DNA from: Macrostomum hystrix | Lineage: Eukaryota > Platyhelminthes > Macrostomidae | Length of the DNA stretch: 64,000 bases | Reading direction: 5' to 3' | Assembly: GCA_950097015.1 (NCBI GenBank) | Contig: CATNEN010000034.1 | Span: 1 to 64,000 of the forward strand | Part shown: one piece after another, positions 31,401 through 42,756 of the stretch | How positions within the stretch are numbered: the first letter of the stretch is position 1 | Layout: each line of letters opens with the position of its first letter | Notes under the pieces: generated by a model | What the model saw: only the letters and a program-made list of their open reading frames with translations | Told to the model about the DNA's origin: nothing | The model's database searches: none | Translations under genes and position numbers: made by a program

Positions 31401-31888
31401 TAATTTTTTCTAGGCAATTCTTATCGAATGAAGGCATGGTAAGCTCTTGCGTACAGGTCTGCATTCATGCATTTGCGGGTAACAAAAATTAAAGCAAAGG
31501 TAAATTAGAATACAGGCAGCAGAGAAAAGCACAAACGAGGCCCAGTTACTGTTTTATTTAAAGCCGTGATTTTAAATTGTTTCAACAACTGCTTACTGCA
31601 CTAAAACTAGCTTCACAAAACGGAAATAGATAACAACAGACATAATGAATGATAATGGCCCAGAAGACTGAACAGGTGCCAAGAGAGTGGCAAAAGATAT
31701 ATAGAGTATGTTTATCTATTTAGCCGAAAGAGGGACGCAAGGCAAGGAATAACCGCTCATTCCTCGCAATTGTAATGATTTTCAAGTCGAAATAAAACTT
31801 TCTCCTAATTTAAAAAGTAGCCTCTTGTCACAGATGCCAGTCTGTTTTATGGAGCAGTCAGGCCAGGTGAGCCGCAGTTTTAGGTGCT
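31401..31888. other. ALDH 3' flank
   Basis: Non-coding DNA between the RINT1 intronic array and the ALDH stop codon. It contains AATAAA on the minus strand at about 31558-31553, about 330 nt past the ALDH stop, which is the best candidate for its polyadenylation signal. The first coding exon of RINT1 should lie in or near this interval. The short frame starting MPSFDKN at about 31436 is a candidate, but it has no good donor. Confidence 0.4.
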
Positions 31889-34800
31889 TCAGCTGTTCTT
31901 CTGGTCCAGCCGGATCATGACGCACTTCACCTCGGTGTAGGCCTCCAGGCCGTACTCGCCCAGCTCGCGTCCGCTGCCGGACATCTTGAAGCCGCCGAAC
32001 GGCGCCGCGGCGTCGAAGTGGTCGTACTCGTTGATCCAGACGGTGCCAGCCCGGAGGCCCTGCATGACGTGCATGGCCTTGTCCAGGTCCTTGGTGAAGA
32101 TGCCGGCCGCCAGGCCGTAGACGGTCTTGTTGCCGCGCTCGATCAACTCGTCGACGGATTTGAACTTCATGATCTGCATCACCGGGCCGAAGATCTCCTC
32201 CTGGGCGATGCGCATCTCGTCCTGGTGGGATTTGGGATAAATTGGGATTTGGGGAATTGTCATTACGAGCGTAGTAGCTAAATAAACATTAACACAATAT
32301 GAGCAAGAATTAAGGAATTCCAGTTCATAGATTTGAGCATAGAACTCTCAAGCAGTCTTAACTCCGAAGTCCGAATCCCAGCCAATGGGAAACAGCTTGA
32401 GTTCGATTCCGCGGCGAGGCCGCATTCATTTGGGGCGCAGCCGTGGAGAGAAGACTTGGGGGCTTGTCGTGCAATTTGAGTCCCTGAGGATGAGAAAGAG
32501 CCTTGTGAGCGTGTGCCTGTGCACGGTATCTGTGTGCGTGTGTGCTCAGGAGCCAGCGATATGGACAGAATTGCCTCCTTGCTGGCTGCGGGTCTAGTGT
32601 CACGACTAGAAGTGCCATTGCACGCAGCCCTTCTGCAATTATTATTATTATTATTATTATTATAGGTGGGGTAGAAAATTTTGGGTGCGTGTCGTGGGCC
32701 CCAGTCCATGGACTGAACAGCTGTACTGTGCCTTTTTAATCTCGACTTGCCAATCGAAATTTGCAGTTGCTATTTAATTAGATGACTATAGTTTCCATTG
32801 TTAAATGAAGTCACCTTGACATCGGAGAAAATGGTGGGCTGCACATAGTAGCCCTTGTCGCCTAGCCGGGCGCCTCCCGTCAGCAGCTTGGCACCCTGAC
32901 TCTTGCCGCTCTTGATAAGGTCCAGAATCTTGCCCATCTGCTCCTGGTCAATCTGCGGTCCCTGCTCGGTGCTGAGGTTGAACGGGTCGCCAACCAGGCG
33001 CTTCTTGGCCCGCTCCACGCTCAGTTCAACAAATTTGTCGTAGACGGATTCCTCGACGAAGGTGCGACTGCCGGCGCAGCAGCACTGGCCCTGGTTGAAG
33101 AACAGGGCAAAGTGCGACTTCTCGACGGCGTATTCGAGATCGGCGTCTGAGAAGATCACGTTGGGACTCTTGCCGCCGAGCTCCAGGCTGACTCGCTTCA
33201 GGTTGCTTTGCCCGGCATACTGGGGGATCAGGCGGCCGACCTCCGTGCTGCCCGTGAAGGCCAGCTGTGGAATGAGGATTGGGATTCATGATGTCTGGGA
33301 TCTTACAGTGACGAGGCATTCTTAAACTTTATTTAAGCACAGCTCACTAGACAAAACAGGTAGAACCCACAAGCTTCAGCTAAAATGCAGAGAATTTATT
33401 CAGCTCTCAAATGAAACAAACATTTTGAAAATACATTGCATGATGCAGATGTTATCTGTGTTCTTCTCCAAGTGGTGCATCAGAATTTCCTATCTTTCCA
33501 GTGTTAGAACATGAGTCATAGAACATTCAGAGCTCTATGACTCATGATATAATAGGCCATCTCACCTTGTCAACCTTGTTATGCAAGGCCAGAGCGGCTC
33601 CAGCAGTGGGCCCATAGCCGGGCACAATGTTGAGCACTCCGGGTGGAAAGCCCGCCTCCTTGGCCAGCTGAGCAACATAATTGGCGGTGAGAGGAGTCTG
33701 CTCGGCTGTCTTCATCACCACCGTGTTGCCCATGCTGAGTGCCGGGCCCAGCTTCCAGGCCTGCATTAGCAGTGGGAAATTCCAGGGGATAATCTGGCCG
33801 CAGACGCCGACGGGCTCGTGCCGGGTGAAGCAGAACACGTTGCCATCGACGGGAATAGTCTTGCCGTGGTTCTTGTTGGCCCAGCCAGCGTAGTAGCTGG
33901 GCAAAATTTGTTGAGCCAATAATGAATTTCAGACATTGTGAGACTTCCAGCGTTTGAGTTTTCCAGCAAGTTTAGAGTACGGAAAGTTGCTGAGTCAACG
34001 TTATTTTTGTTAAGTAACACCTATTACAACTTTAAAAATTTTGAAGACTTATAATTTATTTTAACTTTCTTTAATTTATGGTCTTATGGCAAAGCGACTA
34101 AACTAATTAACATTTAAAGCAATTAAACCAGCGAACTAACAAAAATTGCATTTTAAGGACGAAATACATTTTTCTTTTACAAAAGCAATGACAACAGTAC
34201 AATGCTCTGTTTCATTTTAAGAGAATAATGGCTGTGAGAGTTGGTCAGTGCGAGAACGAACTCACTCACCGGTAGCATCGAATGCTGAGCTCAACATCGG
34301 CCAAGTAGGAGAATAGGTAGGGCTTGCCATTGTCAAGAGATTCCAGAGACTGGCAATAAAATGGAGGTTGGTGAGCACAATGGATGCATCGAAAGAAGTT
34401 TAGAAAACTCTTTGAATAGCATAGATGGGCATCAAATTTGAGTTTCTAATCTTTCACTATTCTATTAATATTTCGCTTTGTTTTCGAACATTTTCTTTAG
34501 AGCAATAGCAATTGCGCCTAAACAACTCGCAACAATTGCTTTGTAACATTGGCAAAAGAAAACACACAGTAGATTAGAAGCTGGCAACATGAATATTTAT
34601 ACTTCAGCCTCGACTGACACCCAACAGATGCCTCGACTGACACCCAACAGATGCCTCGACTGACACCCAACAGATGCCTCGACTGGCACCCAACAGATGC
34701 CTCGACTGGCACCCAACAGATGCCTCGACTGACACCCAACAGATGCCTCGACTGACACCCAACAGATGCCTCGACTGACACCCAACAGATGCCTCGACTG

Positions 34801-35966
34801 GCACCCAACAGATGCCTCGACTGGCACCCAACAGATGCCTCGACTGGCGACTGACACCCAACAGATGCCTCGACTGACACCCAACAAATGCCTCGACTGA
34901 CACCCAACAGATGCCTCGACTGACACCCACCCTGTAGATGCCTCGACTGACACCCAACAAATGCCTCGACTGACACCCAACAGATGCCTCGACTGACACC
35001 CAACAGATGCCTCGACTGACACCCAACAGATGCCTCGACTGGCACCCACCCTGCAGATACATATACTGACACCCACCCAACAGATGCCTCGACTGGCACC
35101 CAACAGATGCCTCGACTGGCACCCAACAGATGCCTCGACTGGCACCCACCCTGCAGATACATAAACTGACACCCACCCAACAGATGCCTCGACTGGCACC
35201 CAACAGATGCCTCGACTGGCACCCAACAGATGCCTCGACTGGCACCCACCCTGCAGATACATAAACTGACACCCACCCTGCAGATACATCGACTGACACC
35301 CAATAGATGCCTCTACTGACACCCACCCTGCACATGCATCTACTGACACCCTGCAGATACATCGACTGACACCCAACAGATGCCTCTACTGACACCCACC
35401 CTGCACATGCATCTACTGACACCCTGCAGATACATCTACTGACACCCTGCAGATACATCTACTGACACCCTGCAGATACATCTACTGACACCCTGCAGAT
35501 ACATCTACTGACACCCTGCAGATGTCTCTAATGTCCTTTAATCTTACAGAAACCTCTAATGACGCACAAGTTACACAAGGAGACTCACCGCTAGGTAGAC
35601 CTTGTCCCGCTCCATGAGATCGGCCAGTTTATTCATGAGATTGCCACGCTGAGAGGCGTCCATACGGCGCCACTCTGAGCCGTAGCGGAAGGCCTGATTT
35701 GCCGCCTGAACGGCACGATCAATGTCGGCCTTGTCGCCTTCGGCCACCTCCGTAATGACTTCGCCAGTGGCCGGATTGACTGTTGGAAAAGTCTTGCCAG
35801 AAACGGCGTCCACCCATTCGTTGTTGATGAATAGTTTGTTGAATTTCACTTCCGGTTTGCGGATGGGCTCCGGAATAGCCGGGGCACCAGATAGTGAGCG
35901 AACAGCTGCGACAGTGGCCCTAGGCAAGAGCAGGCGAGCGGATTGGCTAAGCTTGGCGGCTAGCAT
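31889..35966 (-). CDS. ALDH2: Mitochondrial aldehyde dehydrogenase (ALDH2-like)
   Basis: An NAD-dependent aldehyde dehydrogenase, oxidising aldehydes such as acetaldehyde in the mitochondrial matrix. Five exons join in phase: 35966-35589, 34349-34270, 33896-33566, 33264-32815 and 32221-31889, giving 523 residues against about 517 in human ALDH2. The N-terminus ([20 protein letters not shown]) is Arg/Ser-rich without acids, a good matrix-targeting signal. The NAD-binding segment TGSTEVG opens exon 4. The catalytic glutamate is E291 (LELGGK) and the nucleophile is C325 in GQCCCAGS. Their spacing of 34 equals that of the human enzyme (E268/C302). The C-terminus has [12 protein letters not shown] and ends QKNS. 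An ALDH1-type cytosolic enzyme is the alternative, but the leader and the CCC motif favour the ALDH2 class. All frames are intact. Confidence 0.95.
32310..32735 (+). mobile_element. SINE-like insertion(s) in ALDH intron 4
   Basis: Inside the intron 32222-32814 a B-box-like motif (GAGTTCGATTCC, about 32399) is followed by a ~230-bp body and an (ATT)n tail at 32637-32662. Directly after the tail lies GGGCCCCAGTCCATGGACTGAACAGCTGTAC, of which GGACTGAACAGCTGTAC is shared with the 3' domain of the SINE at 14334-14648. This looks like a second tRNA-derived family plus a fragment of the first, or a chimera. The boundaries are approximate. Confidence 0.5.
33321..33540 (+). repeat. Dispersed ~240-bp repeat, copy a, ALDH intron 3
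   Basis: Begins CTTAAACTTTATTTAAGC and contains CAAGCTTCAGCTAAAATGC and CTCCAAGTGGTGCATCAG. It is about 90% identical to copies at 36304-36551 (inverted) and 36775-37040. It lies within the intron 33265-33565 and is shortened before its 3' end relative to the other copies. The family is unknown, and I see no coding sequence. Confidence 0.85.
34608..35520. repeat. 23-bp minisatellite in ALDH intron 1
   Basis: About 40 copies of a 23-bp unit (ATGCCTCGACTGACACCCAA plus CAG) with longer variants carrying CACCCTGCAGATACAT. Variants are ordered along the array: uniform units at the low-coordinate end, ACACCCTGCAGATACATCTACTG units at the high end. It lies wholly within the intron 34350-35588. The minus-strand frames of 259-284 codons across it are artefacts. 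Confidence 0.95.
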
Positions 35967-36129
35967 GTTTATTTGTTTGTTTAATTTCTGCCTGCTTTGG
36001 AATAAACTAAACAGAAAGCGGGACTTCTTCTGGGAACCCAGAGATTTACATGAAATAACAGATATTGTACACTGGCGCACCCACCCCCTAACTAAACAAC
36101 TTGGGGCACCAATGAACGCTTTGGATAGA

Positions 36130-36139
36130 GTCACGTGAT
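36130..36139. promoter_or_regulatory. Palindromic E-box upstream of ALDH
   Basis: GTCACGTGAT, with a CACGTG core, lies about 166 bp upstream of the ALDH start codon. This is a plausible bHLH (USF/MITF/TFEB-type) site by position, but a single motif of this length is weak evidence. Confidence 0.25.
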
Positions 36140-36303
36140 ATATTTACGACCGCTTTTTCTCTCTGTTCCTTACCCAACAATTAGGCGAAGGTACGCTGAC
36201 TTTATGGAAGCAAATTGCAACATCTGCAACACACTATGCAATTTTAGTGTGTTATGAGGGTCAGAGAAATTGGCCCGGAATGGGGTGGTGGGGCGCGATC
36301 AGG

Positions 36304-36551
36304 CATAGAGCTCTGAATCATTTTTGACATTTTCCATACCAGTGTAGGCTGACTGGCTGTCCCGAAAATACACTGAGCAGATAGGAAATTCTGATGCACC
36401 ACTTGGAGAAAAACACAGATAAATTCCGTATCATGCAATATATTTTCAAAATGTTTGTTTTATTAGAAAGCTGAATAAATTCTCTGCATTGTAGTTGAAG
36501 CTTGTGCGTCAACCTATTTCGTCTAGTGAGCTGTGCTTAAATAAAGTTTAA
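36304..36551 (-). repeat. Dispersed ~240-bp repeat, copy b, inverted
   Basis: The inverted member of the family at 33321-33540. In family orientation it starts CTTAAACTTTATTTAAGC and runs to ATTCAGAGCTCTATGCC, extending further than copy a. With copy c (36775-37040) it forms an inverted pair separated by about 220 bp, upstream of ALDH. Confidence 0.85.
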
Positions 36552-36774
36552 GGACGACAGAAATTGTCACTTAGCAGTGCGCGACATTAGAAAGTTTCAA
36601 TGCAGAAAACTTTTTTATTAATTGCCTGATATTAGCGAAATGTAGTTTAATTTGTACAAAACATCAATACCCATCGAATGAACTAATAAACTATTCGAAA
36701 TGTCGGAAAAGAAGAACATTTTCTGCAGTACAACTTAGCGAATTTTTCTCTCAGACATGATAATTTCCTTATTA

Positions 36775-37040
36775 CTTAAACTTTATTTAAGCACAGCTCA
36801 GTAGCTAAAACAGGTAGAACCCACAAGCTTCAGCTAAAATGCAGAGAAGTTATTCAGCTTTCTAATGAAACAAACATTTTGAAAATACATTGCATGATGC
36901 AGATGTTATCTGTGTTCTTCTCCAAGTGGTGCATCAGAATTTCCTATCTTTCCAGTGTATTTTCGGGACAACCAGTCAGCCCACACTGGTACGGAAAATG
37001 GGCTTGTCTCTCCAGTCTCTACATTCAGAGCTCCATGGAC
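36775..37040 (+). repeat. Dispersed ~240-bp repeat, copy c
   Basis: The third copy, in the same orientation as copy a. It includes TATTTTCGGGACAACCAGTC and ends near CATTCAGAGCTCCATGG. Together with copy b it could form a hairpin. Confidence 0.85.
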
Positions 37041-38439
37041 CAGGCTCTGAATCAGAATTCAACAGACGCGAAATGGAAAGGAAAGAAAGGGCTGGAATTT
37101 CATAAGGCAACTAACTTACAAGAGCCTCATTAGGGTTAGGGGATACAGTGTAGAAAAACAGATGCACAAAAAACTGTACATAAACAAACGTGCGCAAAGT
37201 GATTTCTCTAGACTAGTCCAGTTAAGTATGTTACATTTTTTCTATCCTATATTCAAAGCATACACCGCCAACCTGTGTTTACGTACACAACTGAATATCA
37301 AGACCAACTAGGCTTTGCAGTTTTGCTATTTTTTATCCAGTCAGTTCAACTTAATATATTTGTAAAAGCAGAAATTAGAAGAACGTGATGATCTAAGCGG
37401 TCAATGCTAAATCTGATATATTATTCTAGATTGTGTGTACTTTTAAAAGAATTCAAACGAAGCGGCTACAGTCTGAGCAAATAATTTGCAAGGTGAAAAT
37501 GCAAGTCAAGCGAATATTTATGTACTTTTAAATAGCCGATTGGTGAATGCCGACAAGCGGTTACAGCAAGCTATATGTAATTTTGTGATAATCTATGGTC
37601 AAAATCAACCCATTACTAACAGTATTTTCAAAGTCAACATACATGTAGTCAGAGCGAAGCGAAAATTTTTTTTATAATTTGACAAGAGAAAGAATATTAA
37701 ATATTTAAATGGCACGAAAGCTACTGCAAGTAGTACCTAAAATGAATATTAATCGAATAGCTTTAATCGAAAATGCCACGGCAAAAAAGCATATATTTTT
37801 TTTGACACGACACGCTTGGAAGCCCAGACTCATTGCGCTTGGATACAGGAAAACAAACTCTGGATAAATAGAACCGAACAAATACAGGGGCATTCGGTTG
37901 AAAAAAAACGATTCCATGGCGGAAGATGAGACAGAACTAGGGAGATGAACAGGCTGCAATCCGATCGGCCAAACAATTCCATTTAATTCATCGGAACACA
38001 ATGCTAAATAGTAAATAAGCAGCATCCATTATCTGACACCTGCTGATGCTGCCAATGCTGATGCTATTGGCGAAAGGCAAACAGAAAAGAGACAGAACAA
38101 AGGAAGTCTAAATTTACCATCGCAAACGCTGACAGTCCAGGGTGGCGTTCTTTAGCATAGAGAAACAGAGTGAACTCATTTGATCTCCAAATTAAAGTGA
38201 GGCGGCTCGTGATTGACAGTTGCTAAGGCATGAAACACTGCTGAGCACACTGCAGACAAGTTTATAAATGCGAGTCCGGTACATTGTTCGGCAAGTCATT
38301 TAGCAAGCTGAGATTTTAGAAAGTACTCATCTAATTTTAGCGAACTTGGGGTTAGAGCAGCTTGGGATATCGAGAGTTGAGAACTTTGTAAATTGACGCC
38401 AGCATATTTAGGGACTTAAGGCACTTAAGAAATCAAGTA
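37041..38439. other. Intergenic, no gene seen
   Basis: AT-rich DNA with no supported gene. A 106-codon minus-strand frame at 37705-38025 has hydrophobic stretches but no recognisable motif, splice context or codon signature like the nearby genes, so I do not call it. Confidence 0.4.
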
Positions 38440-38860
38440 CCCGCTAAAAAATAGGGATGTTTCTTTGGGTGATTCCAGTTGGAATCTGCGGTGTTTCCAG
38501 AAAAAAGAAACAGCCGACCGCTGGACACATACCAATCGGATGATTCCATGCTTAGAATCTACCCAACTGGGCGTTTTCTCGGTGCTTCTTGGTGGCGAAA
38601 TGGAATCACCCAAAGAATCCTCCAGTTCGGAAGATTCCATGCTCAGAAACCGCCGAGGAATCGCCCGTAAACAATTCTCTGGTTGTCCCATGGGCCACTG
38701 GTTCGGGTGATTCTTCGGCGGTTTCCGCACAATTTACGGTTACATCGGCTGCTTCCTGGGTGGTTTCTTTAACTCTTGCGAGATAGGGGGGATTTTGGTA
38801 GATTCCACTCCTATTTTGCACAAAAAGCCCGCCGAAGAAGCAGCCGAATTTTTTACAGGG
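38440..38860 (+). mobile_element. 421-bp TIR element (MITE), copy 1
   Basis: Ends are CCCGCTAAAAAATAGGG and, inverted, CCCTGTAAAAAATTCGG, imperfect terminal inverted repeats with about 18 of 24 positions alike. TA lies directly outside both ends (38438-38439 and 38861-38862). A near-identical inverted copy lies at 44357-44776. The interior repeats GATTCC/GGAATC about ten times. No transposase is present, so it is non-autonomous. TA flanks fit a mariner-type or similar cut-and-paste origin. Confidence 0.8.
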
Positions 38861-38994
38861 TAATCAGGAATTAAAGAAATTGAGAACATGTGAAATTAGG
38901 GACTAGAGAATTTGCGAATTCCTAAAATATGGAAATTAAGGAATTCGTTTCTTTAGAACTTCAGGACTCAGAGAACAGGAATTTGAGTATTTTA

Positions 38995-39500
38995 AGATTT
39001 GAGGATTGCGGATTTGAGGATTGAGGATTTGAGGATTGAGGATTTGAGGATTGAGGATTTGAGGATTGAGGATTTGAGGATTGAGGATTTGAGGAATGAG
39101 GAATTTAGGATTTAAGAATTTGAGGATTTGAGGATTGAGGATTTGAGGATTGAGGATTGAGGATTTGAGGAATTGAGAATTTGAGGATATTGAAAATTTG
39201 AGGATTGAGGATTTGAGGATTGAGGATTTTAGAATTTGAGGATTTGAGGATTTGAGAATTTAAGGATTTGAGAATTTGAGGATTGAGGATTTGAGGAATA
39301 AGGATTTAAGGATTTAAGAATTTGAGGATTTGAGGATTGAGGATTTGAGGATTGAATATTGAGGATTTGAGAATTTGAGAATTTGAGGATTTGAGGATTT
39401 GATGACTTGAGGAATTCGGATTTGAGGATTTGATGACTTGAGGAATTCGGATTTGAGGATTTGATGATTTGAGGATTCGAGGATTAGAGGAACTGCGTAA
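38995..39500. repeat. AT-rich short tandem repeat (GAGGATTTGAG-type)
   Basis: Irregular array of GAGGATTTGAGGATT-type units about 8 to 16 bp long with many variants, between the TIR element and the DUSP19-like gene. Similar but weaker repetition continues to about 39680. No coding meaning. Confidence 0.85.
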
Positions 39501-39968
39501 TCGTTGGTTTTCAGGAATCGGAAACTAGAGACATCGAGGGATTGGGGATTTGAGGAATCAAGGAACAATCGAGGAATATCATGGAATTTGTGGGATCGAG
39601 AAATTGGGGTTTAAGAAAATATGAATTTGAGGATTGGAGGAACTACGAATTTTGAGAAATCTGAGATTCTGGAATTGAGAACTGCAAGAACAGCGGATTT
39701 GAAGAATTAGGGCTTAAGAAAGCTTTATAGCAAGTGGGAGATTCGGTGCAATAAAAATCGATAAAGATGACAAAGCAATTTCTCAACTGAAATAAATGAT
39801 TTTACAAACGAAAGATTTTTTAATCAGAAAACAGCCGGCTGAAGCCTTAAAAAAATTTTTTAGCACTTAAATTGAGCAAATTTAGATGTAAATATAGATG
39901 TAAAACTTGACTCTGGGATAAACAGCGCTAGCCCCGAACAGAGAGATTCGCAATCACACCAGAAAAGG

Positions 39969-42756
39969 TCATTGAGCCGCTCCGTTTTTAAGCGCCGTCT
40001 CGTCAGCAAGCTGGCGAAGCTGTCTCAGAAAATTGGCATTCGGACAGGCGGCCGGCCGGACGGCCTTGACCTGCGCCAGGGCCGCCTCGAAGGCGAGGCC
40101 GCGTCGCAGGATCAGGTAGGCGACGGCGAACGCCGGCGCGCGCGAGACTCCGGCGTTGCAGTGCAGCAGGCAGACGCCGCCAGCCGACCGGCAGGCGTCG
40201 ATAAAGTCAGCGGCGCTGTCAAGGTGGGGCCGCAGCTGCTGCCGGTCGGTATCGAGGACGGCCAGCTGGAGCCGGTCGGTCAGCCGCAGCCCGGGCGGGG
40301 GGCTCGGCTGCACCGCCGGGTAGGCCACGTTGATCACGTGACTGATGCGATAGCGGCGCAGCGTCGGCCCGTCGGCTGCGGCATCCTGCGAGCCAACCAG
40401 AAGGTGGGGAAGGACGCAGCCCACCTGCCGCAAAATGAGTGTCAGGAGGAGGATATTCAGAGCTCCACTCCACTCCACTCCACTCCACCCATTCGACTCC
40501 TCTCATCTGCTCTCTTGTCCACTCAAGTCTACCCTAGTCTAGTCCACCCCACTCCACTCCAATGCACCCCACTTCACTCCAATGCACCCCACTCCACTCC
40601 AATGCACCCCACTTCACTCCAATGCACCCCACTCCACTCCAATGCACCCCACTCCACTCCAATGCACCCCACTCCAATACAACCCACTCCACTCCACTCC
40701 AATACAACCCACTCCACTCCAATACAACCCACTCCACTCCAATACAACCCACTCCACTCCACTCCAATGCACCTCACTCCACTCCAATACAACCCACTCC
40801 ACTCCACTCCCATAAAACCCACTCCAATACAACCCACTCCACTCCACTCCAATACAATCCACTCCACTCCACTCCACTCCGATGCACCCACTCCACTCCA
40901 ATGCACCTCACTCCACTCCAATGCACCCCAATCCGCTCCAATGCACCCACTCCACTCCAATGCACCTCACTCCACTCCAATGCACCCCACTCCACTCCAA
41001 TGCAACCCACTCCACTCCACTCCAATACACCGCACTCCACTCCAATGCAACCCACTCCACTCCACTCCAATACACCGCACTCCACTCCAATGCAACCCAC
41101 TCCACTTAACTCCTCTTATCTCATCTCATCTAATCTCATCTCATTTCATTTCATTTCATCCTATCTCCTCTCCTCTCTTCTCCTCTCCGCGATACAAGCT
41201 GAAAGGATCCTACAGAAAGCCGCTACGAGCTACAATCCTAGATTAAGACACGCAAATATAATACAAATAAAAGCAACAAAAAAGGAAAGGGAAGATTTTG
41301 CAGCCGCGGATTGAGCAAGCCTTGCTCAGCGAGAGACTGCTCACCGCCACCTAATTGTGCTCAAGGCGAATTGTGCTCAAGCTCACACGGCAAAAACATT
41401 ACCGGGCTCAGCTGCCACGTGGAGAAGAGAATGGGATCCTTCGAGAGGGGCAATGCTCCTCAACTCCCACTCCGCACAAGGCCACTAGACTGTTAATGAA
41501 CAGCTGGCCACTTTTCAAATTTTAAGGCTTGAGGGGTGCTAGGTAGCCAAAAGGAACAAGACGGGAGATAAACAAAAAGCACCTTCATTGCTCACCATCC
41601 TTGCTCGTGTAGATTAAAGAGATAAAAGTACACACAACAGAGCAGCAAATACATTCGAATTTAACCTTGCATAGTTACAAGACCAGCTTCTAATTTGAAG
41701 TGAGACTCAAGAAACTGAAAAGCTGGATGAATGGTTCTACATAACATTAGGAATCTGGAGAAACCGAGCCTCCACGACAATGTCACTCCGAACCTGAGCA
41801 TCCAGGACAATGTCACTCCAAACCTGAGCATCCAGGACAATGTCACTCTGAACCTGAGCATCCAGGACAATGTCACTCCAAGCCTGAGCATCCAGGACAA
41901 TGTCACTCCAAACCTGAGCACCCAGGACAATGTCAATCCAAGCCTGAGCATCCAGGACAATGTCACTCCAAACCTGAGCATCCAGGACAATGTCACTCCA
42001 AGCCTGAGCATCCAGGACAATGTCAATCCAAGCCTGAGCATCCAGGACAATGTCACTCCAAACCTGAGCATCCAGGACAATGTCACTCTGAACCTGAGCA
42101 TCCAGGACAATGTCACTCCAAGCCTGAGCATCCAGGACAATGTCACTCTGAACCTGAGCATCCAGGACAATGTCACTCCAAGCCTGAGCATCCAGGACAA
42201 TGTCACTCCAAACCTGAGCACCCAGGACAATGTCAATCCAAGCCTGAGCATCCAGGACAATGTCACTCCAAACCTGAGCATCCAGGACAATGTCACTCCA
42301 AGCCTGAGCATCCAGGACAATGTCAATCCAAGCCTGAGCATCCAGGACAATGTCACTCCAAACCTGAGCATCCAGGACAATGTCACTCCGAACCTGAGCA
42401 TCCAGGACAATGTCACTCCAAACCTTAAAGGATGTGGCACAATGTCACTCCGAAACTTAAGGATGCGGAACAATGTCACTCCGAACCTTAAGGATGTGGA
42501 ACAATGTCAATCCAAACCAGAAGATCCGGGAGCTCAAAACCCACGCCCCTCAGCTCACCTGCAAATCCGGCTTAGTCAGTGGAATAAATCCGTGACGAGC
42601 AAACACAGAGTCCCTGTCAGTCTGCTGAGCTGTCAGTTCCTCATCGGGCATCTGACAGCCGTCGCGTCGCTCCAAAGTAACCCGACCGGTCTGCGTGGTG
42701 ACTCGCGTGGTCACCGGCCGCAGGCTCGATTTCACTGAGGACAGGGCGGACTCCAT
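39969..42756 (-). CDS. DUSP19: DUSP19-like dual-specificity phosphatase
   Basis: A small dual-specificity phosphatase, in other animals acting on or scaffolding the JNK pathway. Two exons: 42756-42559 (ATG at 42756, donor CAG|GTGAG) and 40424-39969 (acceptor GCGGCAG). The product is 217 residues, the same length as human DUSP19. Exon 1 contains TRVTTQTGR, matching the family N-terminus, and the junction reads PDLQ then VGCVLPHLLVGSQDAA, as expected for this subfamily. The signature is H154-C155-NAGVS-R161 with C155 the nucleophile, the probable general acid is D124, and RPAACPNANF near the C-terminus is typical of DUSP19. The frame is intact. The 2.1-kb intron holds two unrelated minisatellites. 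Confidence 0.92.
40450..41110. repeat. 20-bp minisatellite in DUSP19-like intron
   Basis: About 30 copies of ACTCCACTCCAATGCACCCC with variants (AATACAACCC, CATAAAACCC), beginning about 25 bp from the exon-2 acceptor. CTCATCT-type simple repeats follow to 41190. It opens false frames on both strands up to 424 codons. Confidence 0.95.
41775..42430. repeat. 30-bp minisatellite in DUSP19-like intron
   Basis: About 22 copies of a 30-bp unit (CATCCAGGACAATGTCACTC is its core). Four unit variants (CCAAAC, CCAAGC, CTGAAC, CAATCC) recur in the same order, for example 41871-41990 against 42171-42290, so blocks of about 300 bp were duplicated. Because 30 is a multiple of three, long false frames exist on both strands. 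Confidence 0.95.

Noticed and set aside
27912-31417. Minus-strand frames of 314-685 codons over RINT1 introns
   Set aside because: They run through minisatellite arrays and only incidentally overlap true RINT1 exon sequence.
34518-35458. Cys-rich minus-strand frames of 259-284 codons in ALDH intron 1
   Set aside because: Readings of the 23-bp array; the intron borders are clear.
37705-38025. 106-codon hydrophobic minus-strand frame
   Set aside because: No recognisable domain, no supporting splice sites, and AT-rich composition unlike the real exons here.
38425-38821. Small frames repeated at 44396-44819
   Set aside because: Shared only because both regions are copies of a non-coding TIR element.
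41775-42430. Regular 30-bp repeats resembling a CRISPR array
   Set aside because: There are no unique spacers between repeats and the setting is a eukaryotic intron; the same applies to the other arrays.
40562-42738. Long frames on both strands in the DUSP19-like intron
   Set aside because: Caused by the 20-bp and 30-bp arrays; the plus-strand frame at 41731-42738 even reads through exon 1 antisense.
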